Positions 1 through 8,294 of a stretch of DNA of 64,000 nucleotides are shown here, piece after piece. The position numbers were made by a program, and so were the translations under genes. The first letter of the stretch is position 1; each line of letters starts with the position of its first letter. The notes under the pieces are model-generated. The model worked only from the letters and a program-made list of their open reading frames with translations. It did no database searches and had not been told where the DNA came from. This DNA is from Methanosarcina flavescens. Its GTDB lineage: Archaea > Halobacteriota > Methanosarcinia > Methanosarcinales > Methanosarcinaceae. Location of the stretch: positions 3,219,689 to 3,283,688 of the forward strand of contig NZ_CP032683.1 of assembly GCF_001304615.2 (NCBI RefSeq), read 5' to 3'.

Positions 1-2
1 AT

Positions 3-1286
3 GAAGTACTTGACCTTCTTCCCTGTCCTGATCTGGCAGCAGCATACGAAGCTTCGGGAAAGAAACTTAAATTAAGGGATTACCAGGCTGAGGCTCTCGT
101 GTCCTGGGGGGAAAATGATAGATGGGGAGTGCTCGTCCTGCCGACTGGTAGTGGAAAAACTCTTGTTGGGATTCGGGCAATTGCAGGCTGCAATACTCCT
201 ACCCTTGTGGTTGTTCCAACGCTTGATCTGCTCGAACAGTGGAAAAGACAGCTTGAAGAAGCTTTTTCTATGGAAATCGGAAAGCTTGGAGGCGGAGAGA
301 AGAAGATTCTTCCAATAACGGTTTCCACATATGATTCTGCTTATATCTATGCCAAAACTCTTGGGAACAGGTTCGGTCTGCTTATTTTTGACGAGGTTCA
401 CCACCTGCCTGCAGCTGGGTACAGAAGCATTGCCGAGTTTTCCGCAGCTCCCTACAGGCTTGGGCTGACAGCTACTTATGAGCGTGAAGATGAGCTGCAT
501 TCAGAGTTGAACAGGCTTGTAGGGGGAAAAGTTTACGAAAAGCACGTTTCGGAACTTGCAGGCGGCCATCTTTCCCCTTACAGGATTGAGCGTGTAGCTG
601 TTGCACTCACGGATGAGGAGAGGAAGAAGTACGACAAATACCATTCCACCTATATCGATTATCTCAGGAAGACCGGGATGGTAATCCGGGGACCAAGGGA
701 TTTTCAGAAGCTGGTTATGAGAAGCGGGAGAGACCCAGAAGCCAGGAAAGCCCTTCTTGCAAGAAACGCTGCAAGGGACCTTGCTTTTAATACCGATTCA
801 AAAATTGAAAAGTTAAGAGAGATCTTGAAAGCACATACGGAAGACAGAATATTCATTTTTACGGAACATAACCGGCTTGTTCACCAGATTTCCAGGGAAT
901 TTCTTATTCCTGCAATTACTTACAGAACACCTGCAAAAGAAAGGAGCTCTATCCTCGAGAAATTCAGAAGAGGGAAGTACAGGGCTGTAGTCACCTCAAA
1001 AGTACTTGACGAGGGCATTGATGTTCCTGAGGCTAACATAGGAATTATAGCCAGCGGGACAGGAAGCAAATTAGCGTATATACAGCGCCTCGGAAGGATT
1101 CTCAGGAAAAAGGAAGGAAAAGAAGCCATACTTTATGAAATAATAACCGTAGAAACGACAGAGGCCGAAACTGCAAGGAGGAGAAAGGAAGCTATTTCAA
1201 TCCGAAAAAAAGCTGAAAAATCAGGAAGGGAAAGCGGAATGAAAAAAGAAAAAAATCCTGGAGGCGGCTCACCTGCTTACATCTGA
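3..1286 (+). CDS. xpb: XPB/Rad25-type DNA repair helicase (5' end outside window)
   Basis: Superfamily 2 ATP-dependent DNA helicase of the archaeal XPB family, acting in DNA repair or transcription-coupled opening. The frame is open from base 3, so the start lies upstream. Before the first internal GTG (position 99) it already encodes the conserved LKLRDYQAEAL segment. Visible motifs: Walker A PTGSGKT, DEAH-type box DEVHH, motif III LTATYERED, and motif VI YIQRLGRILRK near the C-terminus, followed by a basic tail. It overlaps the next gene by 14 bases. In archaea XPB is typically encoded beside Bax1, its physical partner, and that is the arrangement here. The family call is secure. Confidence 0.93.
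   Translation, partial: EVLDLLPCPDLAAAYEASGKKLKLRDYQAEALVSWGENDRWGVLVLPTGSGKTLVGIRAIAGCNTPTLVVVPTLDLLEQWKRQLEEAFSMEIGKLGGGEKKILPITVSTYDSAYIYAKTLGNRFGLLIFDEVHHLPAAGYRSIAEFSAAPYRLGLTATYEREDELHSELNRLVGGKVYEKHVSELAGGHLSPYRIERVAVALTDEERKKYDKYHSTYIDYLRKTGMVIRGPRDFQKLVMRSGRDPEARKALLARNAARDLAFNTDSKIEKLREILKAHTEDRIFIFTEHNRLVHQISREFLIPAITYRTPAKERSSILEKFRRGKYRAVVTSKVLDEGIDVPEANIGIIASGTGSKLAYIQRLGRILRKKEGKEAILYEIITVETTEAETARRRKEAISIRKKAEKSGRESGMKKEKNPGGGSPAYI
1260..1275 (+). promoter_or_regulatory. Shine-Dalgarno GGAGG and CTG start of bax1
   Basis: GGAGG at 1260-1264 is followed by an 8-base spacer and CTG at 1273. The bax1 frame has a stop at 1240-1242, and no ATG, GTG or TTG follows until 1447. The sequence after the CTG reads LTSDLLVTR, which looks like a Bax1 N-terminus. 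Confidence 0.7.
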
Positions 1287-3021
1287 CCTGCTTGTAACAC
1301 GCATTTCCGGAGGGAAAATAAAGCCTGTATATGCAGCTTTTGATCCAGAAAACCTGGAACTTGCAAGGCTCCTGATAGAGACTTTTGAGCAGCATGTCGG
1401 AAAAACTTATGGAGATCTCCTGACCGAACTTGAGGGCTATGAGGAGATGAATTACCGTTTTATAAGAGGGCTCTCCCAACTGCTTGGAAGGCGGGTAGTG
1501 ATCGAAACGGATGCAGCTGTTGACCCTTTTCTTGCAAGGGAAACGGTTTTTGAAGCTTGTAGAGGCATGGCACTTTCTCGTGTCGAGAGAGAAGAGGCTC
1601 TGCAAAAAGCCGCAAAGAAACTTTCAATTTCGATCAAGGAACTCGAAAAGGCACTATGGGCTGACCTTGAGGAGAATCAGGTCGTAAGAAGTTTTCTTCC
1701 CCTTTCACCCGCAGAACTTATCCAGCAGTACAATATTTCCCTGACACAGACCCTCCTTTTTCGTGCAATCGACCTTGACATCTGGACAAAAGGCGATTTT
1801 CAGAAGTTGCTCTGGAGAATCCTCCGCCTGGGACTAATGTATTCCCTTGAAGATACTGAAGAGGCAAAAGGCGAAAGTGATAAGGGAAAAGAAGGATCTG
1901 AAGGAAAGTCCGATGGAAAAAAAGAGGGATCAAGAGCCGTTCACCTGCACCTTGACGGGCCAGCCTCTCTTTTTCGGATCTCGGAACGCTATGGGAATTC
2001 CTTTGCAAAAATCTTTCCTGCCCTATTGAAGTCAAAAGGCTGGAGGCTCAGGGCTGGCATTCTTCACAAAGGTTACCAGGGAAAGCGAATTCTGGAGTTT
2101 ACTCTTGATGATTCGGAAGAAGCGTTCAAAGCTACGCCTGAAGCAGCCCTGACCCCGGAGGTTCTTTCTCCGGAAATTCAGATTAAAGAAGAAAAGGGAG
2201 AATACCAGGCTGGAACTGAGGAAATCAAAGCCGAAGAGGCAGCCTATGACAGCAAGCTTGAACAGATATTCGGCAGCCTCAGTCTTGGGAGCTGGAAGAT
2301 AAAAAGGGAACCGACAATTCTTAAAGCCGGAAAACATGCTTTTGTCCCTGACTTTGCCCTGCAACGAAATGGCATAAAGGTATATCTGGAAATCGTCGGT
2401 TTCTGGACACCGGAATACCTTGAAAACAAGATTAAGAAACTCAAGCAGGTGAAAGAACCTGTAATTCTCCTGATTGACAGGAAGCTCAAATGTTCTGAGA
2501 AGGATTTTCCATCGCAGGAAGTTATTTTCTTTGATAAAAAAATTCCGGCAAACGAGGTCATGCAGATACTCCGAAGGTACGAGGAGAAAAAGCTTTCAGA
2601 AGACCGATCGAAACTTGGGGAAATGGAACTTTCGCTTTCAGGTGAACTTATAAACCTTGAAGAAATTGCAGCCGAAAAAGGAGTACTGCCCGATGCCCTA
2701 AAAGAAGTGGTCGCAGACAGACTTTCAAGGGTTGAAAAAGTGGAGAGAGAAGGGAAATTGGAAAAAGCCATAGAGTTAGAAAAATATCAGGACTACATTC
2801 TCCTTGAAAATTACTTAATTCACAGGCAGCTATTGGAAAGAATTGATAAGGAGCTTGAAAAGCCGGGTGCAGTAGAGACATATGCCGACGCAGTAAAAGT
2901 TTTCGAAATTTTCGGGCTTGATCGCAGCCTTTACTATCCTGTACTCGAACAGCTCGGGTATAAGGTAATCTGGACAGGGCTGAGTGAAGAGAATGCGAAG
3001 GTGAGGAAAGCCGAAGATTAA
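1273..3021 (+). CDS. bax1: Bax1 nuclease, partner of XPB (DUF790)
   Basis: Structure-specific endonuclease that binds XPB in archaea and cuts DNA while the helicase opens it. The 582-residue frame is counted from a CTG codon placed 8 bases after GGAGG. The first conventional start (ATG 1447) would drop 58 residues of obvious coding sequence (LTSDLLVTRISGGKIKPVYA). The C-terminal half carries a PD-(D/E)xK-like nuclease signature: PDFAL around residue 360 and YLEIVGFW about 15 residues later, followed by a lysine-rich helix. An acidic/lysine-rich linker lies near residues 190-215. It is translationally coupled to the helicase by the overlap. Family call firm; start codon inferred. Confidence 0.88.
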   Translation: MLTSDLLVTRISGGKIKPVYAAFDPENLELARLLIETFEQHVGKTYGDLLTELEGYEEMNYRFIRGLSQLLGRRVVIETDAAVDPFLARETVFEACRGMALSRVEREEALQKAAKKLSISIKELEKALWADLEENQVVRSFLPLSPAELIQQYNISLTQTLLFRAIDLDIWTKGDFQKLLWRILRLGLMYSLEDTEEAKGESDKGKEGSEGKSDGKKEGSRAVHLHLDGPASLFRISERYGNSFAKIFPALLKSKGWRLRAGILHKGYQGKRILEFTLDDSEEAFKATPEAALTPEVLSPEIQIKEEKGEYQAGTEEIKAEEAAYDSKLEQIFGSLSLGSWKIKREPTILKAGKHAFVPDFALQRNGIKVYLEIVGFWTPEYLENKIKKLKQVKEPVILLIDRKLKCSEKDFPSQEVIFFDKKIPANEVMQILRRYEEKKLSEDRSKLGEMELSLSGELINLEEIAAEKGVLPDALKEVVADRLSRVEKVEREGKLEKAIELEKYQDYILLENYLIHRQLLERIDKELEKPGAVETYADAVKVFEIFGLDRSLYYPVLEQLGYKVIWTGLSEENAKVRKAED

Positions 3022-3144
3022 ATAAACCGTAGAAGTTTAATTGGTTTTAAGTTAGAAACAAATAGGTTTTAACATGTTAACTAAATTTTGCTTCACCTTC
3101 AAACTTCTCTAAACTTCGTTCTCCAGGCTAATTCTGATTCCAGC

Positions 3145-3993
3145 TCATTCAACGTACTCCACATTCTTTTTTACAGGCTTGAAAAGTTTCATGAACTCAT
3201 GCACCTCTTGAGGAAAATCTGTGCTTATGGGAAGTCCCAGGGCTTTTGCATCAGCGGCTGAGAGGGGAGTGCTGTGGATCATCTCCCCGCTGACCAGTTT
3301 ATCGACCACTTCATCGAGCCTGCTTTCACCAGAGGGGCCTGGCTGGATTTTGCCTTCGAGAAGCTCTTTTGCGACGTCCCTGGTTAGCTTAAGGGCTTTT
3401 CTCGAGATGTCGCTCATAACAAGGGTGGTGTCATCGGCTTTTTCTTTTTTTGTTTCTGCTGCATAGATCCAGGAAGGGGCAGGGAATGCCCCGCGCACGA
3501 AATCTCCTATCTGAGGATCAATAGGCCCTATAACAGCGTCTTTATCCATTACAATTTCATTTGCAGCAAGGGCTATAATTGTGCCTCCTGACATCGAATA
3601 GTGCGGGATAATAACCTTTGTGTTTTTAGGGTGCCGCCTTAGAGCACGAGCAATCTGGATGCTGGCATGGAGTTGCCCGCCGGGAGTGTGCAGGATGAGT
3701 TCAAGCGGGTAATCCTGGTATTGCCTTATCCAGCGCAGGATCTGCTCGGCATCTTCCTCATCTATGTACTGATAGGCAGGCAGCCCGAAAACGGAAATTG
3801 CCTCCCGTCTGTGGATCATAGTGAGCACCTTGCAGCCGTGTCGCTTTTCCATAGCTTTCAGTTTTGACATGCGCTTCATGCGAATTTGCTTTAGCTGCGA
3901 CTGTGGGTAGATTACTGCATAGAAAAACAGAAGTATAAACAGGAGAGACATCAAATCCCAGAGACTAATTGTAGTATTGTCAAGCGTAGCCAG
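3145..3993 (-). CDS. Membrane-anchored ClpP-fold serine proteinase (SDH proteinase family)
   Basis: Serine proteinase of the PF01972 (SDH proteinase) family, with a ClpP/crotonase-like fold. One N-terminal membrane segment (SLLFILLFFYAVIYP) is followed by a basic stretch and the catalytic domain. HTPGGQLHASIQ forms the oxyanion-like loop and HYSMSGGTIIALAA carries the probable nucleophilic serine. The start is uncertain. TTG at 3954 and ATG at 3951 have no convincing ribosome site. CTG at 3993 sits 6 bases after a perfect GGAGG (4000-4004) and adds LATLDNTTISLWD in front of the membrane segment, so I prefer it. It stands alone, convergent with bax1. Substrate unknown. Confidence 0.8.
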   Translation of the reverse strand: MATLDNTTISLWDLMSLLFILLFFYAVIYPQSQLKQIRMKRMSKLKAMEKRHGCKVLTMIHRREAISVFGLPAYQYIDEEDAEQILRWIRQYQDYPLELILHTPGGQLHASIQIARALRRHPKNTKVIIPHYSMSGGTIIALAANEIVMDKDAVIGPIDPQIGDFVRGAFPAPSWIYAAETKKEKADDTTLVMSDISRKALKLTRDVAKELLEGKIQPGPSGESRLDEVVDKLVSGEMIHSTPLSAADAKALGLPISTDFPQEVHEFMKLFKPVKKNVEYVE

Positions 3994-4235
3994 AATATTC
4001 CTCCATAATCTCCCGAAGGCTACTAAAGTTACTGAAAATTGAAATTAACCTCCGGGCTTAATCCCAATATAAATAGATGTGCAGGTTTTTAATTTTTAGT
4101 GCCCCGTCCTGAAGGAAAATGGCAGTATTAGATGGTGTTTTAAAAGTCTACAATCGGGAGAAGAAAAGATAGAAAAAATAAAGAAGAGTAGATAAGAGGG
4201 TGGAGAATAAAAACTTACAAGAACTTTACCTGGCT

Positions 4236-4553
4236 TTATTGAGAAATCAGCCTGAGTCCGACTATTCCTGAGAAGATCAGGAGAATACAGAAAACTCTGG
4301 CAAGATTCAGGGACTCGTTAAAGAGCAGAGCTCCTAAAATAGTGGTGCCAATAACTCCTATTCCGGTCCAGATTGCATAGCCGGTTCCTATTGGCAGGGT
4401 TTTCAGGGACTGGGACAGGAAATAAAAGCTAAGAATCATGCAAACGACGGTAAAAATACTGGGATAAAGCCGCGTGAAACCATCGGTATATTTCAGCCCG
4501 ATTGCCCACGCAGCCTCAAAAAGCCCCGCGATAAAAAGAAAGAACCATTCCAT
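4236..4553 (-). CDS. SMR-family exporter, guanidinium exporter (Gdx/SugE) type
   Basis: Small multidrug resistance transporter of 105 residues with four predicted membrane helices, working as a proton-coupled dimer. The essential glutamate of helix 1 is visible in GLFEAAWAIGLKYT. The WAIGLKYTDGFTRLYPS signature and TGYAIWTGIGVIGTTILG match the SugE/Gdx subtype rather than EmrE. Members of that subtype export guanidinium. No partner gene lies next to it, so it probably acts as a homodimer. I see no guanidine riboswitch upstream. Subtype assignment is by motif memory. Confidence 0.85.
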   Translation of the reverse strand: MEWFFLFIAGLFEAAWAIGLKYTDGFTRLYPSIFTVVCMILSFYFLSQSLKTLPIGTGYAIWTGIGVIGTTILGALLFNESLNLARVFCILLIFSGIVGLRLISQ

Positions 4554-4892
4554 TTTTATTTTACAACCTTTTATTTTACAATTCGTTTAAGTAACTTATA
4601 GGGTCGCCGTGAAGAAGGCAATTAGAATGCGTTTAAAGCCTTTTTATAACTTTGCCTGCAAGAACTCTGAAAACCTGTTAAGCATCTAAAAAATGCAATA
4701 ATAAATATTAAAATCAGAGCTAGAAAACAGAAAAAAGTTTGAAATTAGAATTAAAAGTTAAGAAGCATAACTGAATATCAGAATTGGAGATCTAAACTAA
4801 AAATCTGAGCAAAAAATCGTAACTGAAAATAAGAACTAAAAAGAGGAAGAAGAAACAATAAACCTTTAATCCATTCCGGATAATATTTCAAT
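4554..4892. other. Intergenic region, divergent promoters, no gene seen
   Basis: A-rich 339-base spacer between the divergent SMR and radical SAM genes. It must hold both promoters. I see no convincing ORF, RNA or repeat. Confidence 0.5.
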
Positions 4893-5981
4893 ATGGGATT
4901 CCCGAAGTACCTGAAACGTTACTTCAAGGTGCAAAAAGATGAAACGCCTGCCCTCTTCAAGATAACAGAAAGAGTTCCTGTCGAGTTTGACCCGGGCATG
5001 CAGCTTGAAGAACTCAGGAAAATTCACGAGAAAGAAATCGAAGAATACCGAAAATTCAGGGAAAATCTTGAAATCGAAGCCGCAGAAGCTCTTGCTTATA
5101 AGGATACGGCTGACAGGTTAACGTTTTTTACTGAAAGCTTCCTGGAAATGCCGAAAGCCAGTCCCTCCCTCCTCGACCTTAAGGTTGAAATCGTGGACAG
5201 GATGCTGGAGAAGTGCCACTGCTGCGGATGGCGCTGTGAGGTTAACAGGAAAACAGGTGAAAAAGGTTTCTGCAGGCTGACAGATCTCTCAAATTATGCC
5301 TCCGAGTTCCTGCATATGGGAGAAGAGCCAGAACTTGTGCCCTCTCATACGATATTTTTTACGGGCTGTACCTTCGCCTGCGTATACTGCCAGAACTGGG
5401 ATATTTCAACCTGCCCTGATTCCGGAACCCGTATCGAACCCAGGAAACTTGCAAAGTTAATAGACCTGCGCAGAATGCATGGAGCAAGGAATGTAAATTT
5501 CGTAACTCCTACCCCACACACACATACTGCACTGAAAACTATCCGTGAAATCTCTGTAAACACGCCTGTAATCTGGAACTCAAATATGTACCATTCCCGG
5601 GAAATTGCAGAAATGCTCGAAGGGGTTGTGGATGTCTACCTGGGGGATTTCAAGTACGGAAACAATGAATGTGCCCGGAGATATTCAAAGATAAAAAATT
5701 ATCTTGAAGTCGTGCAGCCCAATTTCGAATTCGCCTACAAGACCGCAGAAGTCCTTCTTCGTCACCTGGTTCTCCCCGGCCACCTAGAGTGCTGTACAAA
5801 GCCTATTGCAGAATGGGTCGCAAAGAATATCCCGCAAATCAGGTTCAACCTTATGTTTCAGTACAGGCCGTGTTACCGGGCTATGGAGTATCCGGATCTT
5901 GGACGCCACCTGACCCCGGAAGAAGAAGCCAGGGCAATCGAGATTGTAAGAGAAGCAGGAATTGAAGATTTACTATTTTAA
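4893..5981 (+). CDS. PflX-like radical SAM Fe-S protein (COG1313)
   Basis: Radical S-adenosylmethionine protein of 362 residues, related to pyruvate formate-lyase activating enzymes and to the PflX group of unknown substrate. The CxxxCxxC cluster motif is in FFTGCTFACVYCQNWDIS, about residue 158. A cysteine-rich segment before it (CHCCGWRCEV, then GFCRL) may bind a second metal site. Two further cysteines follow near residue 298. Starts at ATG 4893 without a strong ribosome site. It stands alone, so context gives no clue to its partner. Chemistry class is sure, function is not. Confidence 0.85.
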   Translation: MGFPKYLKRYFKVQKDETPALFKITERVPVEFDPGMQLEELRKIHEKEIEEYRKFRENLEIEAAEALAYKDTADRLTFFTESFLEMPKASPSLLDLKVEIVDRMLEKCHCCGWRCEVNRKTGEKGFCRLTDLSNYASEFLHMGEEPELVPSHTIFFTGCTFACVYCQNWDISTCPDSGTRIEPRKLAKLIDLRRMHGARNVNFVTPTPHTHTALKTIREISVNTPVIWNSNMYHSREIAEMLEGVVDVYLGDFKYGNNECARRYSKIKNYLEVVQPNFEFAYKTAEVLLRHLVLPGHLECCTKPIAEWVAKNIPQIRFNLMFQYRPCYRAMEYPDLGRHLTPEEEARAIEIVREAGIEDLLF

Positions 5982-6025
5982 AATTGAATAATTGTTTAAC
6001 TATTATAGAAAAAACGGTATGGTAA

Positions 6026-6047
6026 ATGGTACCATAAATGGTACCAT
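6026..6047. repeat. Tandem palindromes ATGGTACCAT, 12-base period
   Basis: The 10-base palindrome ATGGTACCAT occurs at 6026-6035 and again at 6038-6047, just after the radical SAM gene. It looks like a paired protein-binding site, but no gene start lies close by. Confidence 0.6.
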
Positions 6048-6503
6048 AAATAGTATACAGATAATACAGCAGATAATGAAAAAGACAGCGAGTCTAGTAA
6101 CATAGAGAAATATGAGTGGATTTTTTAATTGCCAATTATTTATGGGAACCTTCTTTTTTGAAGCCGGATATCAAGGTTTTTCGACAAAATGAACTTCTGT
6201 TTTGTTATTTTTGTACTTACAGCGCTGTTAGCGTTGATTATTTTCGTTGTTTTCTGTCCTCAGGTTGTCTTGATAGGAATGAATAACTCCTCCGCTATTT
6301 CGTCCTGTTCCAAGATGCCCTGCTAAAAACAGATAATTCCTCTATTTTCTCGTTCCAGTCAGGAAATTCCTCTATCTTTTTTACCTTTATGTCTTTTGCC
6401 AGCTCATACCAGAGTACAAAAAAATAAGCATTGCCTGGTCCTATCTCAGAAGAATTACGATTGCACCATTTATAACATTAATAGTTATTATATCCTTAAT
6501 TAC
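6048..6503. other. Non-coding or decayed stretch
   Basis: No intact gene. On the minus strand around 6330-6405 about 25 codons read like protein (YELAKDIKVKKIEEFPDW) before a stop, which suggests a decayed gene fragment I cannot name. The rest is A+T rich without recognisable features. Confidence 0.35.
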
Positions 6504-6721
6504 ATGCGAGACACAAAGGATGTAACTAACATAACTGTAAACCAACTGAAGTGTTTGAGAGAATCTACAATTGTAAAAAAGAAGCAGAAGAACTAGCAAA
6601 TGGAATGGATATTGATGTCAAAGAACTTTACAAAGCTTTGTATGAATGTTCAGAAAACACAGCAGTAAACAACATTGGACTTCAAAATAAGGGAGAAAAA
6701 TACCCAGATAAAGAAAAATAA
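6504..6721 (+). pseudogene. Short frameshifted gene remnant
   Basis: Starting at ATG 6504 the frame reads MRDTKDVTNITVNQLK, then loses sense. The next frame, from 6551, continues as VFERIYNCKKEAEELANGMD and on to a stop at 6719-6721. A single missing base at about 6551 joins the two into a coherent 72-residue, mostly helical, charged protein. The composition resembles a small regulator with a helix-turn-helix-like segment (EAEELANGMDIDVKELYKAL), but I do not recognise the family. It abuts a tandem repeat array. Confidence 0.45.
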
Positions 6722-6869
6722 AATAAGAAGAATAAAAATAAAATAAGAAGAATAAAAATAAAATAAGAAGAATAAAAATAAAATAAGAAGAATAAAAATA
6801 AAATAAGAAGAATAAAAATAAAATAAGAAGAATAAAAATAAAATAAGAAGAATAAAAATAAAATAAGAA
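6721..6869. repeat. 20-bp tandem repeat, about 7.4 copies
   Basis: Seven perfect consecutive copies of a 20-base A-rich unit (AAATAAGAAG followed by AATAAAAATA) plus a partial eighth. There are no spacers, so this is a satellite-type array and not CRISPR. It begins at the stop codon of the frameshifted remnant. Confidence 0.95.
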
Positions 6870-6949
6870 AAGCTAATAAGAAAAACTAAAGTTCAGAGGA
6901 GGTTTAGTAACCTTTATTGAACCTTATACAATCCGCAGTGTACTGCCGT

Positions 6950-7690
6950 TTAAATCCTGGACATTATTGCATGATATTTATATTCATAATACATTGATTG
7001 CACATAGCGCATCTCAAAACCATGCTTATTTGCGATTCTCTGAAGTTTATAAGGGTTATGGGAAAAACCGTAAATGTTTCTTGGGCGGTTTTTTAAAGTT
7101 GCCGATACTGAATACCGGAAGTCGCACCATATCCTGTATAGGGCTTTCAAGACTCCTGCTTTCGGTGCAAATAACCCTAATTTCCATAATGGATATAGTC
7201 GGGGATCCAGTATGTCAAAAAAGACTATTTTACCATCGGTATTGAGATATTTTGATGCATTGGCAATAAAGGCATCAATCTCTTGAAATGTTAAGTACTG
7301 GATTACTCCGGCTGCAGTTATCCGATCAAAGGTGAATTGCAGATTATCCCAGATAGTTTCGTGGTTAGCAAGGATCAGGTCGATGTTATTGCATTGCTTT
7401 TCCTTGATCCTTTTATCTGCTTCTCTAAGCATGGATGGGGAAAAATCCACTCCTACAAGCTTTTCATACTCAGGAGCATAGTATGTCAGGAGTTCTGCAG
7501 AGCCGCATCCGAAGTCGAGAAGGGTTTTGCCTCCATCAAGGTGAAATAATTTTTCCCTGGCTTCCATGGCAAGAAATTCTTCAGTTGAATACCTGTGCCC
7601 TCCATGTGTCTTATCCTTAAAAAAATCTTCCCAGATATTTATCGGCTTTGCATGAATTTTTTTCATCCTCTCCCTGCTTTCTACTTCCAT
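6950..7690 (-). CDS. Class I SAM-dependent methyltransferase
   Basis: About 246 residues. Motif I is LLDFGCGSAELLTYY, followed by LVGVDFSPSMLREAD (SAM-binding acidic residue), a post-motif region ITAAGVIQYLTFQEIDAF and GKIVFFDILDP. This is a Rossmann-fold methyltransferase with unassigned substrate. The C-terminal third is basic and aromatic, possibly for a lipid or large substrate. The frame is open to 7741, but ATG 7690 (MEVESRERMKKIHAK) has the better-placed purine-rich leader. No operon partner. Confidence 0.75.
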   Translation of the reverse strand: MEVESRERMKKIHAKPINIWEDFFKDKTHGGHRYSTEEFLAMEAREKLFHLDGGKTLLDFGCGSAELLTYYAPEYEKLVGVDFSPSMLREADKRIKEKQCNNIDLILANHETIWDNLQFTFDRITAAGVIQYLTFQEIDAFIANASKYLNTDGKIVFFDILDPRLYPLWKLGLFAPKAGVLKALYRIWCDFRYSVSATLKNRPRNIYGFSHNPYKLQRIANKHGFEMRYVQSMYYEYKYHAIMSRI

Positions 7691-8294
7691 ACCCCTTCTT
7701 CCTGTATTATTTTTCTTAAAATTAAATTTTAGAAATATCATTAGTCAATTATATTAGCTGTAATAAAATGACCAGCAATCTCCAAATTATTTAATTCAAA
7801 CCGCAAAATAGTGTATTCTGTTTTTTCGGGAAGATCTGAAAGCCTTTCTGCTTAAGACCAGTACACTATTTTTCTTTACCCACCCTTAATACTTCTAATT
7901 AATAATATAATATATATTTAATCCTTGAAAAAATAATGTCACTGAAAAATTCTTAAGTCAAAAATAAAACCCCTGAGTCTTTAGCCGGAGGATATAAGAG
8001 TCTATTTCCTCACGTTCTCCTATTAAAGAATCTCCAGTTAAAAACTGAATCTCTTATCTTTATCTAATGTTCTTAGAAAAAGTAGCAAGAACACTAGAAT
8101 AAACTAAGTTTGCAGGAAAAGGCTTAAGTTAAGAAACTGACCTGTGGAAAAACCTGAAGTCCTCGCAACAGTTCCCCTGGTTCACTTAAGCTCAGAACAG
8201 AGTTAAAGGTGAGGCATCTGCGCTATAGTATTTCCAGTTAGGATTTTTGGTTATTTTTTGTGATATCTGGTAACGATTAAAGGCTGGAAAAAAA
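7691..8294. other. Intergenic, no gene seen
   Basis: A+T-rich spacer. It contains TATA-like runs near 7907-7920, which could serve the methyltransferase on the minus strand. I found no RNA gene or credible short ORF. Confidence 0.4.

Noticed and set aside
6721..6869. CRISPR array
   Set aside because: The 20-bp repeats are directly adjacent with no unique spacers, and no cas genes are present.
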